A DNA stretch of 13,921 bases from Clostridiales bacterium (GTDB lineage: Bacteria > Bacillota > Clostridia > Lachnospirales > Lachnospiraceae): the NCBI GenBank assembly GCA_021204765.1, contig JAJPYU010000031.1, forward strand, positions 1-13,921, given 5' to 3'. The notes beneath the pieces are model-generated. The model ran no database searches and was not told where the DNA came from. It saw only the letters and a list, made by a program, of their open reading frames with translations. Positions 1-6,861 of this stretch are shown here, one piece after another. Each line of letters opens with the position of its first letter. The stretch's first letter is position 1. A program made the position numbers and the translations under genes.

Positions 1-488
1 ATCTTCGCTATCTCGACTGCATTTTCATGTTCGTCATCAAAGCCTTTTCGGATCTTTACCGTCACCGGCTTTTTTACAGCTTTTACCAGCTTTGTCAGGA
101 TCTCTTCGGTGAGTTTTGGATCCTTCATCAGGGCGGAGCCCTCGCCGTTATTTACCACTTTCGGCACCGGGCAGCCCATGTTGAAATCCAGGATATCAAA
201 GGGTCTCTCCTCAATACGCCTGGCTGCTTCCGCAATAATATCCGGGTCGGAGCCGAAGAGCTGCAATGATACCGGCCTCTCCCCGGGGTTTATCTCCATG
301 AGCTCATTTGTTTTCTTATTTCCATAGTAGATGGCCTTGGCGCTGACCATTTCCATACACAGCAATCCCGCTCCCTGCTCCTTGCAGAGCAAACGAAATG
401 GCAGGTCGCATACCCCTGCCATCGGTGCCAGTATTAAATTATTTTCCAGGGTCACATTTCCGATCTTGAGATTTTCCATATAATTCAT
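1..488 (-). CDS. dus: tRNA-dihydrouridine synthase, DusB-like (3' end cut by window edge)
   Basis: FMN-dependent enzyme that reduces uridine to dihydrouridine in tRNA. About 162 N-terminal residues are visible and the C-terminal half lies outside the window. The FMN-binding start of the TIM barrel reads LAPMAGVCDLPFR (about residues 20-32). The catalytic-loop motif NMGCPVPKVVNNGEGSALM (103-121) contains the expected active-site Cys106, and PVTVKIRKGFDD follows. I chose the ATG at 488 because a GGAAG sits 8 nt upstream; in-frame ATGs at 515, 494 and 479 are alternatives, and 479 gives a start closest to family length. It follows coaX by 45 bp (18 bp if 515 is used), so it is probably the last visible gene of the argF-birA-coaX operon. 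The family is certain; the DusB subfamily is judged from the motifs. Confidence 0.93.
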   Translation of the reverse strand, partial: MNYMENLKIGNVTLENNLILAPMAGVCDLPFRLLCKEQGAGLLCMEMVSAKAIYYGNKKTNELMEINPGERPVSLQLFGSDPDIIAEAARRIEERPFDILDFNMGCPVPKVVNNGEGSALMKDPKLTEEILTKLVKAVKKPVTVKIRKGFDDEHENAVEIAK

Positions 489-533
489 CTGCATTGCTTC
501 CGGACCTGTCCGCATGATTCCGACGGCCGGCAA

Positions 534-1307
534 CTACTTCTTCTGTTTCTCGAATATCAGCCTCATCCCATGGAGGGTCAGCTGGGGGTCGTAGACATCT
601 ATGGTATCTGTTTCCTTATATATGATGCGTCCCAGGCCGCCGGTGGCCACCACCTTTACGTCATCCCGGCCGAATTCTTCCTTCATGCGCTTCACTATGT
701 ATTCCGTCTGACCCACTTGTCCGTACACAATTCCCGCCTGCATACATGCAATGGTATCCTGGGCCAGAATTGTCCTTGGCTTTTTGATCTCGAATTCCGG
801 CAGCTTCGCCGCCATGCTCCAGAGGGACTGAGCGGAAGTGCGTATGCCCGGCGCAATGACACAGGCCGTAAAGGTTCCATCCTCATCCACCAGGTCAAAG
901 GTGGTGGCCGTACCGTAATCTATGACTATGGTCGGCCCGCCGTATAGCTCGTATACTGCCGCCGCATCCACTATCCTGTCCGCCCCCACCTGTCTGGGAT
1001 TTCTCCCCGCCACGCGTATGCCGGTTCTGATACCGGCCTCTATGATAATGGGCTTCGTGTGGAAATATTTGATTATAGCGCTGGTCATGGCATGCATGAC
1101 GTTGGGCACCACGGAGGCCACGATGGCATCGCTGATATCCTCCGCCGCTATACCGTTCCCGGAGAGCATATCCCGCATCTCGGCACCGTACTCATCCGAG
1201 GTCCTGGCCTGGATGGTATTCATGCGAAATGTGGCCATAAGCTTCTTTCCCTTAAACACTCCCAGAGTAATATTTGTATTTCCTATATCGACTGTCAGCA
1301 GCATCAT
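534..1307 (-). CDS. coaX: Type III pantothenate kinase
   Basis: Phosphorylates pantothenate, the first step of coenzyme A synthesis, in the cytoplasm. The protein has 257 aa, normal for CoaX. The ASKHA-fold phosphate loop DIGNTN is at residues 7-12, the pantothenate-site motif GADR at 108-111, the second phosphate motif DYGTATTFD at 130-138, and the conserved ATGGLGR segment at 221-227. The start ATG overlaps the TGA of the preceding gene as ATGA, the usual sign of translational coupling. It lies between the DUF6145-like gene and dus. CoaX enzymes are typically not feedback-inhibited by CoA (family knowledge). Nothing appears truncated or mutated. Confidence 0.97.
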   Translation of the reverse strand: MMLLTVDIGNTNITLGVFKGKKLMATFRMNTIQARTSDEYGAEMRDMLSGNGIAAEDISDAIVASVVPNVMHAMTSAIIKYFHTKPIIIEAGIRTGIRVAGRNPRQVGADRIVDAAAVYELYGGPTIVIDYGTATTFDLVDEDGTFTACVIAPGIRTSAQSLWSMAAKLPEFEIKKPRTILAQDTIACMQAGIVYGQVGQTEYIVKRMKEEFGRDDVKVVATGGLGRIIYKETDTIDVYDPQLTLHGMRLIFEKQKK

Positions 1308-1645
1308 ATATCCTCCGTCTCGTCCATATAAAATATCTTATAAAATATCTCCAATGACTCAAAGAGTTCTTCCTTTTCCCGGCGCAGCAGGCTTATCTTA
1401 AGCCCCGCCCCGATATCGTCGTAAAGCAGGTCTCCCTCATCTGCCGCCGTCTCAAAAAGCAGCGTCCCATCCTCATCAAACCTTAGTATCAGTGTGCCTC
1501 CCACATCCTCGGTGAAGAGGACGCAGCTGATCTGCAGTTCCTCCTTTACTCCCTCCGGGAGCCTCTCGTACTCCGGATTAAAATAAAACTGCTTTGTATA
1601 TGCGCTGGCCGCGCAGAGGACACTCTCCTCATCATACATATCCAT
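1304..1645 (-). CDS. DUF6145-like small protein of unknown function
   Basis: 113-aa acidic, apparently soluble protein with no signal peptide or membrane segment. From memory it resembles the DUF6145 family of Lachnospiraceae (conserved features would be ELQISCVLFTEDVGGTL, an ADEGDLLYD acidic stretch and a C-terminal LLESLE-type helix). No function is known to me and none is inferred from sequence. The start at 1645 is supported by GAGAGG 5 nt upstream and makes the gene overlap the end of birA by 14 bp. Its stop overlaps the coaX start (ATGA). Being wedged between birA and coaX with overlaps on both sides suggests obligatory co-translation with two cofactor genes, but this does not prove a cofactor role. 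Confidence 0.82.
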   Translation of the reverse strand: MDMYDEESVLCAASAYTKQFYFNPEYERLPEGVKEELQISCVLFTEDVGGTLILRFDEDGTLLFETAADEGDLLYDDIGAGLKISLLRREKEELFESLEIFYKIFYMDETEDI

Positions 1646-2609
1646 ATACGCCTCTCACTGAGACTTCTCCGGAAATGATATTCTTTATACCATCCCCAGT
1701 CTCGGCTATCAACTCTCCCCTATTATTGATTCCCCGGGCAACCCCGATATACTCCTTATTTCCATCCATAACACGTATACATCTGCCACAGTTTACCAGC
1801 ACTGCATTATAGCTGTCCGCCAGGACGGAGAGATCATGTGTCCTCATAAACATGTCGTAATATTTCTCGAACTGTCCCATGCACTCTGCAATCAGCTGTG
1901 CCCTGCAGGCCTTCCTTCCTACCTCCATAAATATGGATGTGGCCATATGGCTTACCTCCTCCGGGAAAGCTGTGTTGTGCACATTTATGCCCACTCCGAT
2001 GACGATATGATTGATGCAGGTCAATTCCCCGCTCATCTCTGTCAGGATGCCGCAGACCTTTTTCCCGCTGATCACTACATCGTTGGGCCACTTGATCAGA
2101 CAGTCGATCCCACTGACATAAAAGAGGGCATCTCTCACCGCCAGTCCCATGACCAGGGTCAGCATGGAGGCATCCATGGGATCTATATCAGGCCGCAAAA
2201 GCAGGGACATGAATATTCCCTCGCCTTTTTTGGAATCCCAGCTGCGTCCCCGGCGGCCCCTGCCGCCGGTCTGCTCCTCAGCTATGACCAGGAGCCCTGC
2301 ATCGGCACCTGCCTCGGCCCGGCGCTTCGCCTCATTATTTGTGGAATCCATCGAATCCATGATAAGCAGCTGCTGCCCGGCCCATTTCGTGCTGAGATAT
2401 TCCCTTATACGGTTCTCGCTTATGATATCCGGCTCCGAGATCAGGCGGTAACCCTTATTTCTCACAGCCTCTATTTTATAGCCCTGCTCCCCCAGAGCCT
2501 TTATGGATTTCCAAATGCTGGTGCGGGAGACCCCGAAGCTCTCACTTATCTCCTGGCCGGAGACGAAGCCGCCGTTTTCCCTTAAAAGGGCAAGTATCTT
2601 ATCTCTCAC
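1632..2609 (-). CDS. birA: Bifunctional biotin--[biotin carboxyl-carrier protein] ligase / biotin repressor
   Basis: Makes biotinyl-5'-AMP and transfers biotin to carrier proteins; the N-terminal helix-turn-helix allows repression of biotin genes. The protein has 325 aa, matching two-domain BirA. Residues 1-57 form the winged HTH (SGQEISESFGVSRTSIWKSI, then the NKGYRL wing). The ligase loop GRGRRGR is at 116-122, the catalytic KWPND at 173-177, the GVGINV strand at 205-210, and the C-terminal SH3-like domain ends with SGEVSVRG at 313-320. The start codon is GTG at 2609, one base after the argF stop, with GGGAG 6 nt upstream. Its end overlaps the next gene by 14 bp. No BirA operator-like palindrome was recognised nearby, so its targets are presumably elsewhere. 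Confidence 0.96.
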   Translation of the reverse strand: MRDKILALLRENGGFVSGQEISESFGVSRTSIWKSIKALGEQGYKIEAVRNKGYRLISEPDIISENRIREYLSTKWAGQQLLIMDSMDSTNNEAKRRAEAGADAGLLVIAEEQTGGRGRRGRSWDSKKGEGIFMSLLLRPDIDPMDASMLTLVMGLAVRDALFYVSGIDCLIKWPNDVVISGKKVCGILTEMSGELTCINHIVIGVGINVHNTAFPEEVSHMATSIFMEVGRKACRAQLIAECMGQFEKYYDMFMRTHDLSVLADSYNAVLVNCGRCIRVMDGNKEYIGVARGINNRGELIAETGDGIKNIISGEVSVRGVYGYV

Positions 2610-2610
2610 G

Positions 2611-3600
2611 TCACTCTCCCAATGTGGCCAGCATTACTGCTTTAATGGTATGCATGCGGTTCTCCGCCTCGTCGAAGACTATGGAAGCGGGGCTCTCAAA
2701 AACTTCGTCCGTCACTTCCATCTCAGTGAGGCCGTACTTCTCGTGGATTTCTGCACCGATAGTGGTGTGCAGGTCGTGGAAAGCGGGAAGGCAGTGCATG
2801 AAGCGGCACTGCTCTCCGGCATTTACCATGACCTCGGAAGTCACTCTGTAAGGAGTAAGATCCTTTATCCTCTCCTCCCAGACCTCGTCCGGCTCTCCCA
2901 TGGACACCCATACGTCAGTGTAAATGACATCTGCTCCCCTGGTGCCGCCTGTCACATCCTCAGTAAGCTCTATGGTGGCCCCGGTCTGTTCTGCTATCTC
3001 CCTACAGGTTGCGACCAGCCCGGGATCGGGGAAATATTTCCTGTTGGTGCAGGCCACGAAGTTCATCCCCAGCTTGGAGCAGGTCACCATAAGGCTGTTG
3101 CCCATGTTGTATCGGGCGTCGCCCATGAAGACCAGCTTAATTCCCTTAAGATGCCCGAAATGCTCCCTTATAGTCATCATATCTGCCAGCATCTGGGTGG
3201 GATGGAACTCGTTGGTGAGCCCATTCCATACCGGCACTCCGGCGTACTTCGCCAGCTCTTCCACTATATCCTGGCCAAATCCCCGATACTCTATGCCGTC
3301 ATAGATACGGCCCAGCACCCTGGCTGTGTCGGCTATACTCTCCTTTTTCCCTATCTGGGAGGCGGAAGGGTCGAGAAACGTGGCATGCATTCCCAGATCG
3401 TAAGCCGCTACCTCGAAAGAGCAGCGGGTCCTGGTGCTGGTCTTCTCAAATATCAGCGCCACATTCTTCCCTTTTAAACTGTCATGGGCTATGCCCTGTT
3501 TCTTCTTAGCTTTCAGTTCATCTGCCAGATCTATAAGCCCCAGTATCTCCTCCGGGGTAAAGTCCAGCAGCTTCAGGAAATTCCTGCCTTTTAAACTCAT
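2611..3600 (-). CDS. argF: Ornithine carbamoyltransferase
   Basis: Condenses ornithine and carbamoyl phosphate to citrulline in arginine synthesis (or runs in reverse in the deiminase pathway). The protein has 329 aa, normal length. The carbamoyl-phosphate loop STRTRC is at residues 55-60, HPTQ at 133-136, and the ornithine-site HCLPAFHD at 269-276. An in-frame ATG at 3618 exists, but that codon overlaps a GAGGAGG Shine-Dalgarno (3610-3616) placed 9 nt before the ATG at 3600, so 3600 is the start. It is the first gene of the operon argF-birA-DUF6145-coaX-dus. The absence of adjacent arcA/arcC favours a biosynthetic role (inference). The 5' leader is highly structured and is listed separately. 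Confidence 0.96.
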   Translation of the reverse strand: MSLKGRNFLKLLDFTPEEILGLIDLADELKAKKKQGIAHDSLKGKNVALIFEKTSTRTRCSFEVAAYDLGMHATFLDPSASQIGKKESIADTARVLGRIYDGIEYRGFGQDIVEELAKYAGVPVWNGLTNEFHPTQMLADMMTIREHFGHLKGIKLVFMGDARYNMGNSLMVTCSKLGMNFVACTNRKYFPDPGLVATCREIAEQTGATIELTEDVTGGTRGADVIYTDVWVSMGEPDEVWEERIKDLTPYRVTSEVMVNAGEQCRFMHCLPAFHDLHTTIGAEIHEKYGLTEMEVTDEVFESPASIVFDEAENRMHTIKAVMLATLGE

Positions 3601-3609
3601 GCCTGTCTT

Positions 3610-3616
3610 CCTCCTC
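3610..3616 (-). promoter_or_regulatory. Ribosome-binding site that fixes the argF start
   Basis: GAGGAGG, 9 nt before the ATG at 3600. It overlaps the upstream in-frame ATG at 3618, which therefore cannot be the true start. Confidence 0.85.
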
Positions 3617-3627
3617 ATACAGCAATG

Positions 3628-3807
3628 CGGGCTGCCCAGACGACAGCCCGACTATTACTTCTCACTCCCGCACCGGGCACTTTGCTGCTGGTACGGGAAA
3701 AACACGTAAATTGAGCTAAAACAGTACCCGCCTCGCTGAAAGCGACTTTAAATGCGGGTGTTGCAGTTGCATTTCAGGCGTCAGCTGGCTGACGTATGAA
3801 ATGCAAC
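3628..3807 (-). promoter_or_regulatory. Structured argF leader with four consecutive stem-loops
   Basis: The region between the SPFH stop (3839) and argF (3600) holds four inverted repeats. H1: arms 3766-3776 (GTTGCATTTCA) and 3797-3807, perfect 11 bp, enclosing a second stem 3779-3784/3789-3794 (CGTCAG/CTGACG). H2: 3726-3731/3754-3759 (ACCCGC/GCGGGT) enclosing 3733-3737/3741-3745 (TCGCT-GAA-AGCGA). H3: 3667-3674/3690-3697, 8 bp with one G-U pair. H4: 3628-3634/3644-3650 (CGGGCTG/CAGCCCG). No U-tract follows any of them on the minus strand, so none is an ordinary terminator. The words TAGTCGGGC occur twice on the minus strand, beside H1 and H4, which suggests a repeat element. No convincing promoter was found here. 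It could be a cis-regulatory leader or a dispersed intergenic repeat. Confidence 0.55.
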
Positions 3808-3838
3808 GCCCGACTAAAAACCCATATTCCGCCAGTCC

Positions 3839-4777
3839 CTACTTTGTCTCTTTTACGTCTGTGGCTACCTCCACAACGGATTTCGCCAATCCCGCTATCC
3901 CCTGGATCTCCGAGGGAATGATAATCTTCGTGGCCTTGCCGTCTGCCGCCTTGGCGAAAGCGTCAAGGCTCTTTAAGGTGATCACGGCCTCATTGGGGCC
4001 GGCTTCTTTTAAGAATCTCAGGCCGTCGGCATTTGCCTGCTGCACAGTGACGATAGCCTCAGCCTGTCCCTGAGCCTCCTTGATAGTGGCTTCCTTCTTG
4101 GCCTCTGCCTCAAGGATCACCGCCTGCTTGGAAGCCTCAGCCTCCAGGATTACTGACTCTTTCTTGCCCTCTGCCACCAGGATGGTGGACTTCTTCTCAC
4201 CCTCTGCCCGAAGGATAGCTTCACGCCTCTCCCGCTCAGCCTTCATCTGTTTCTCCATGGCATCCCTGATGGCCTGGGGCGGGATAATATTCTTCAGCTC
4301 CACCCGGTTCACCTTGATACCCCAAGGGTCTGTGGCGATATCCAGTGATGAACGCATTTTGGAATTGATGGTCTCCCTGGATGTCAGGGTCTCATCCAGC
4401 TCCAGGTCTCCGATGATATTTCGAAGAGTGGTAGCTGTAAGATTCTCAATGGCCATTATGGGATTCTCCACGCCGTAGGCGAAGAGCTTCGGGTCAGTAA
4501 TCTGGAAAAACACCACCGTGTCAATCTGCATGGTGACGTTATCCTTGGTAATCACCGGCTGAGGTGCGAAATCCACCACCTGCTCCTTTAAGAGCACTTT
4601 TTTCGCTATCCTGTCAATGAATGGCGTCTTAAAATGCAGACCCACATCCCAGGTCGCCTGATATGCGCCGAGACGTTCCAGCACAAAAGCATTTGCCTGG
4701 GGAACGATCTTGATGCAGGACGCCAGGATGATGACGACAATGATAATTACAATGATAATAATTATGATTGCTGCCAT
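3839..4777 (-). CDS. SPFH/band 7 (stomatin-like, QmcA-type) membrane protein
   Basis: 312-aa prohibitin-homology protein expected to oligomerise at the inner face of the membrane and organise functional microdomains. Residues 3-20 are a hydrophobic, almost pure Ile/Val anchor. The SPFH domain covers about 25-180 (IVPQANAFVLERLG near its start, then KDNVTMQIDTVVFFQI). A coiled-coil follows, made of five tandem 11-residue units at 187-241. The C-terminal part has the KIIIPSEIQGIAGLAK segment. The start at 4777 has GGGGAGG 10 nt upstream. It follows nfeD by 18 bp, and that pairing is conserved in bacteria, where the NfeD OB-fold protein partners the stomatin-like protein. The substrate or client is unknown. 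Confidence 0.93.
   Translation of the reverse strand: MAAIIIIIIVIIIVVIILASCIKIVPQANAFVLERLGAYQATWDVGLHFKTPFIDRIAKKVLLKEQVVDFAPQPVITKDNVTMQIDTVVFFQITDPKLFAYGVENPIMAIENLTATTLRNIIGDLELDETLTSRETINSKMRSSLDIATDPWGIKVNRVELKNIIPPQAIRDAMEKQMKAERERREAILRAEGEKKSTILVAEGKKESVILEAEASKQAVILEAEAKKEATIKEAQGQAEAIVTVQQANADGLRFLKEAGPNEAVITLKSLDAFAKAADGKATKIIIPSEIQGIAGLAKSVVEVATDVKETK
4055..4219 (-). repeat. Five tandem 33-bp coding repeats (11-residue units) in the SPFH gene
   Basis: Residues 187-241 break cleanly into five undecads: AILRAEGEKKS, TILVAEGKKES, VILEAEASKQA, VILEAEAKKEA, TIKEAQGQAEA. The pattern is hydrophobic-Ile-Leu, Ala-Glu core, then charged residues. An 11-residue periodicity is typical of right-handed coiled coils and is known in stomatin-family C-terminal helices. 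Confidence 0.85.
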
Positions 4778-4795
4778 AATACGTAAACCTCCCCT

Positions 4796-5242
4796 TTAGT
4801 CTTTTTTATCTACAATCAGCTTCACCCCTCTGATCTCTCTCACGATCACCGATGTGCCCTCCGGAAGCTTCTCATCCCCCGCAGCATTCATGGCGGCCCA
4901 TTCCTGGCCCTTAACATTCACTCTGCCGACAGAGCGTAGATTGTCAATCTCTTCCATGACTACCCCGCTCTCGCCTATGAGGCTCTGTGCGTTAGTACGG
5001 ACACGGCTGTGGTTGAAATGCTTTCTGGCCACAGGCCTGACCAGTATGATAAACACAGCTGCCACGATCAGGCATACTATCGTCTGGATGGGAAATCCTA
5101 CCCTGGTAAATCCCAGCAGCAAAGCAACCAGGGCTCCTGCTGCAAACCAGATGGATACCAGTCCCATCGTGGCCAGCTCAATGACCACCATTATCACAAA
5201 TATGATCAGCCAGAATACCTGCGGCTGTATGACAGCTTCCAT
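4796..5242 (-). CDS. NfeD-family membrane protein
   Basis: 148-aa partner protein of stomatin/SPFH proteins. Three predicted membrane segments (about residues 9-28, 30-46, 52-68) are followed by a basic loop and a C-terminal OB-fold (about 80-145) with the family pattern SLIGESGVVMEEI, RVNVKGQEWAA and GTSVIVREIRGVKLIVD. This is the short NfeD form without the N-terminal ClpP-like protease domain, so no proteolytic function is expected. The start at 5242 has GAGG 7 nt upstream. The stop overlaps the Shine-Dalgarno region of the SPFH gene, consistent with coupled expression. The gap to pgi is 66 bp with no terminator, so the pair probably shares the pgi transcript. Confidence 0.92.
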   Translation of the reverse strand: MEAVIQPQVFWLIIFVIMVVIELATMGLVSIWFAAGALVALLLGFTRVGFPIQTIVCLIVAAVFIILVRPVARKHFNHSRVRTNAQSLIGESGVVMEEIDNLRSVGRVNVKGQEWAAMNAAGDEKLPEGTSVIVREIRGVKLIVDKKD

Positions 5243-5308
5243 AGCATATCCTCACTTTCCCTGTTTGCGACAGGTTTACGATATTTCCGGCATACTGATT
5301 CGGGCTCT

Positions 5309-6655
5309 CTATAACCGTTTGATAAGCTCCTCCCTCATATCCTCATAGCCCGGCTTGCCCAGGAGGGCAAACATGTTCTTCTTATAACTCTCCACTCCGG
5401 GCTGATTGAAGGGATTGACTCCCAGGATATATCCGCTTACACCCACAGCGAACTCAAAGAAGTAGAAGAGCTGCCCCAGTGAATACTCATCCTTGCCCGG
5501 GATTCTCACCAACAGATTCGGCACATTTCCGTCAGTGTGAGCCATGATGGTGCCATTGGTGGCGCAGTCATTTACAAAATTCATATCTTTCCCGGCCAGG
5601 TAGTTTAGGCCGTCCAGATCTGATGCCTCCTCTCTGATTACGGGCACTGCTCCGGTATCCTCCACCTTAAGCACGGTCTCATACATGATCCTGGCTCCGT
5701 CCTGGATGAACTGCCCCATGGAGTGCAGATCTGTGGTCAGATCCACTGCTGCGGGGAATATGCCTTTCTGATCCTTGCCCTCGCTCTCTCCGTAGAGCTG
5801 CTTCCACCACTCATTTAAATAATGGAGACTGGGCTCGTAATTCGCCAGCACCTCCACATTTTTGCCTTTTCTCAAAAGAATATTCCTGACAGCCGCATAC
5901 TGCATGGAATCGTTCTCCTCAAAGGGACTCTCCAGGGCCAGCTTCCTTCCGGCTGCCGCACCTTCCATCAGCTTATCTATATCCGCTCCGCTGACTGCGA
6001 TGGGAAGCAGTCCCACAGCGGTAAGGACCGAAAAGCGTCCGCCTACGTCATCAGGCACCACAAAGGTCTCATATCCCTCCTCTGTGGCGAGAACTTTAAG
6101 GGCTCCCCTGGCCTTATCCGTGGTGGCATAGATGCGGTCTGCTGCGCCAGCCTTACCATACTTTGCCTCCAGCTTCTCTTTGAAAATACGAAAAGCGATA
6201 GCCGGCTCAGTGGTGGTACCCGACTTCGAGATGACATTCACTGAGAAATCCCTGTCGCCTATGACATCCATCAGTCCGTTGAGATAGGACCCACTGATGC
6301 TGTTTCCTGCATAATAAATCTCAGGGGTGCCGCGCTGCGATGCCGGGATATTATTGTAAAATCCGTGGCGCAGATACTCGATGGCTGCCCTGGCTCCCAG
6401 ATATGAACCTCCTATGCCGATGACTACCAGCACCTCTGACTGCTCCTGTATTTTCTTTGCCGCCGCCTTGATCCTGGCAAACTCTTCCTTATCATAGTCC
6501 ACCGGCAGATCAATCCAGCCAATAAAATCATTGCCCGCCCCGGACTTAGAGACCAGTGTCTGCCTGGCATCCTCGGCAAGCTTGCCCATGTTCTTTACCT
6601 CGTCCTCACTGATAAACGGGACTGTTTTGCTGTAATCAAATATAACTTTGCTCAT
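5309..6655 (-). CDS. pgi: Glucose-6-phosphate isomerase
   Basis: Interconverts glucose 6-phosphate and fructose 6-phosphate in glycolysis/gluconeogenesis. The protein has 448 aa, the short Firmicute-type length. SIS-domain motifs are VLVVIGIGGSYLGARAAIE (75-93) and the phosphate-binding SKSGTTTEPAIAF (143-155). The PGI signature GGRFSVLTAVGLLPI is at 205-219, candidate catalytic Glu residues lie in LYGESEGK (287-294), the active-site His is in LHSMGQF (310-316), and NPFNQPGVESYKK (414-426) holds the conserved Lys. The ATG at 6655 has AAGGAG 11 nt upstream. A strong promoter lies just upstream, and nfeD and the SPFH gene follow on the same strand. Confidence 0.97.
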   Translation of the reverse strand: MSKVIFDYSKTVPFISEDEVKNMGKLAEDARQTLVSKSGAGNDFIGWIDLPVDYDKEEFARIKAAAKKIQEQSEVLVVIGIGGSYLGARAAIEYLRHGFYNNIPASQRGTPEIYYAGNSISGSYLNGLMDVIGDRDFSVNVISKSGTTTEPAIAFRIFKEKLEAKYGKAGAADRIYATTDKARGALKVLATEEGYETFVVPDDVGGRFSVLTAVGLLPIAVSGADIDKLMEGAAAGRKLALESPFEENDSMQYAAVRNILLRKGKNVEVLANYEPSLHYLNEWWKQLYGESEGKDQKGIFPAAVDLTTDLHSMGQFIQDGARIMYETVLKVEDTGAVPVIREEASDLDGLNYLAGKDMNFVNDCATNGTIMAHTDGNVPNLLVRIPGKDEYSLGQLFYFFEFAVGVSGYILGVNPFNQPGVESYKKNMFALLGKPGYEDMREELIKRL

Positions 6656-6720
6656 AATCTGACTTGCTCCTTTATATTGTTAGTTGGATTACTTTTCACA
6701 GGGTAACCTTTGCACTCAAC

Positions 6721-6749
6721 ATTGTAACAAATGCGGACAGTTATTTCAA
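6721..6749 (-). promoter_or_regulatory. Sigma-A-type promoter for pgi
   Basis: On the minus strand: -35 TTGAAA (6744-6749), a 17-bp spacer, then -10 TACAAT (6721-6726) preceded by TGT, giving an extended -10. Transcription would start near 6714, leaving a leader of about 58 nt. Spacing and both hexamers are close to consensus. Confidence 0.8.
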
Positions 6750-6757
6750 GAACGGGC

Positions 6758-6786
6758 TTGCTTTTCTTGCGCTTTTTACTCATAAT
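6758..6786 (+). promoter_or_regulatory. Possible promoter for murG
   Basis: TTGCTT (6758-6763), a 17-bp spacer, then CATAAT (6781-6786). Only the -10 is good. It lies almost back to back with the divergent pgi promoter. murG itself has GAGG at 6848-6851, 10 nt before its ATG. Confidence 0.45.
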
Positions 6787-6861
6787 AGGATTGTCAGAAT
6801 CATCTGCCCCTCACCGGGCAAGTCTCTGTACACAGAAATATGATATAGAGGATATACTAAG

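Noticed and set aside
922..1401. Plus-strand open frame of 159 codons opposite coaX and the DUF6145-like gene
   Set aside because: Spans two overlapping real genes on the other strand and resembles no known protein.
1836..2585. Plus-strand open frame of 249 codons opposite birA
   Set aside because: Shadow of birA; no family motif and low-quality composition.
2503..3477. Long plus-strand open frame (324 codons) opposite argF
   Set aside because: It is antisense to a certain argF, has no credible ribosome-binding site and its translation looks like a codon-bias shadow rich in His, Gly and Cys.
3766..3807. Rho-independent terminator for the SPFH operon
   Set aside because: The stem is strong but no U-run follows it on the minus strand; it is better treated as part of the argF leader or a repeat.
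3601..3838. ArgR operator (ARG box) upstream of argF
   Set aside because: The TGAAATGCA words only loosely resemble an ARG box and lack its A/T-rich centre, so I do not call it.
5260..5274. Small hairpin CCTGT/ACAGG between pgi and nfeD as a terminator
   Set aside because: Only 5 bp, with no U-tract; probably chance.
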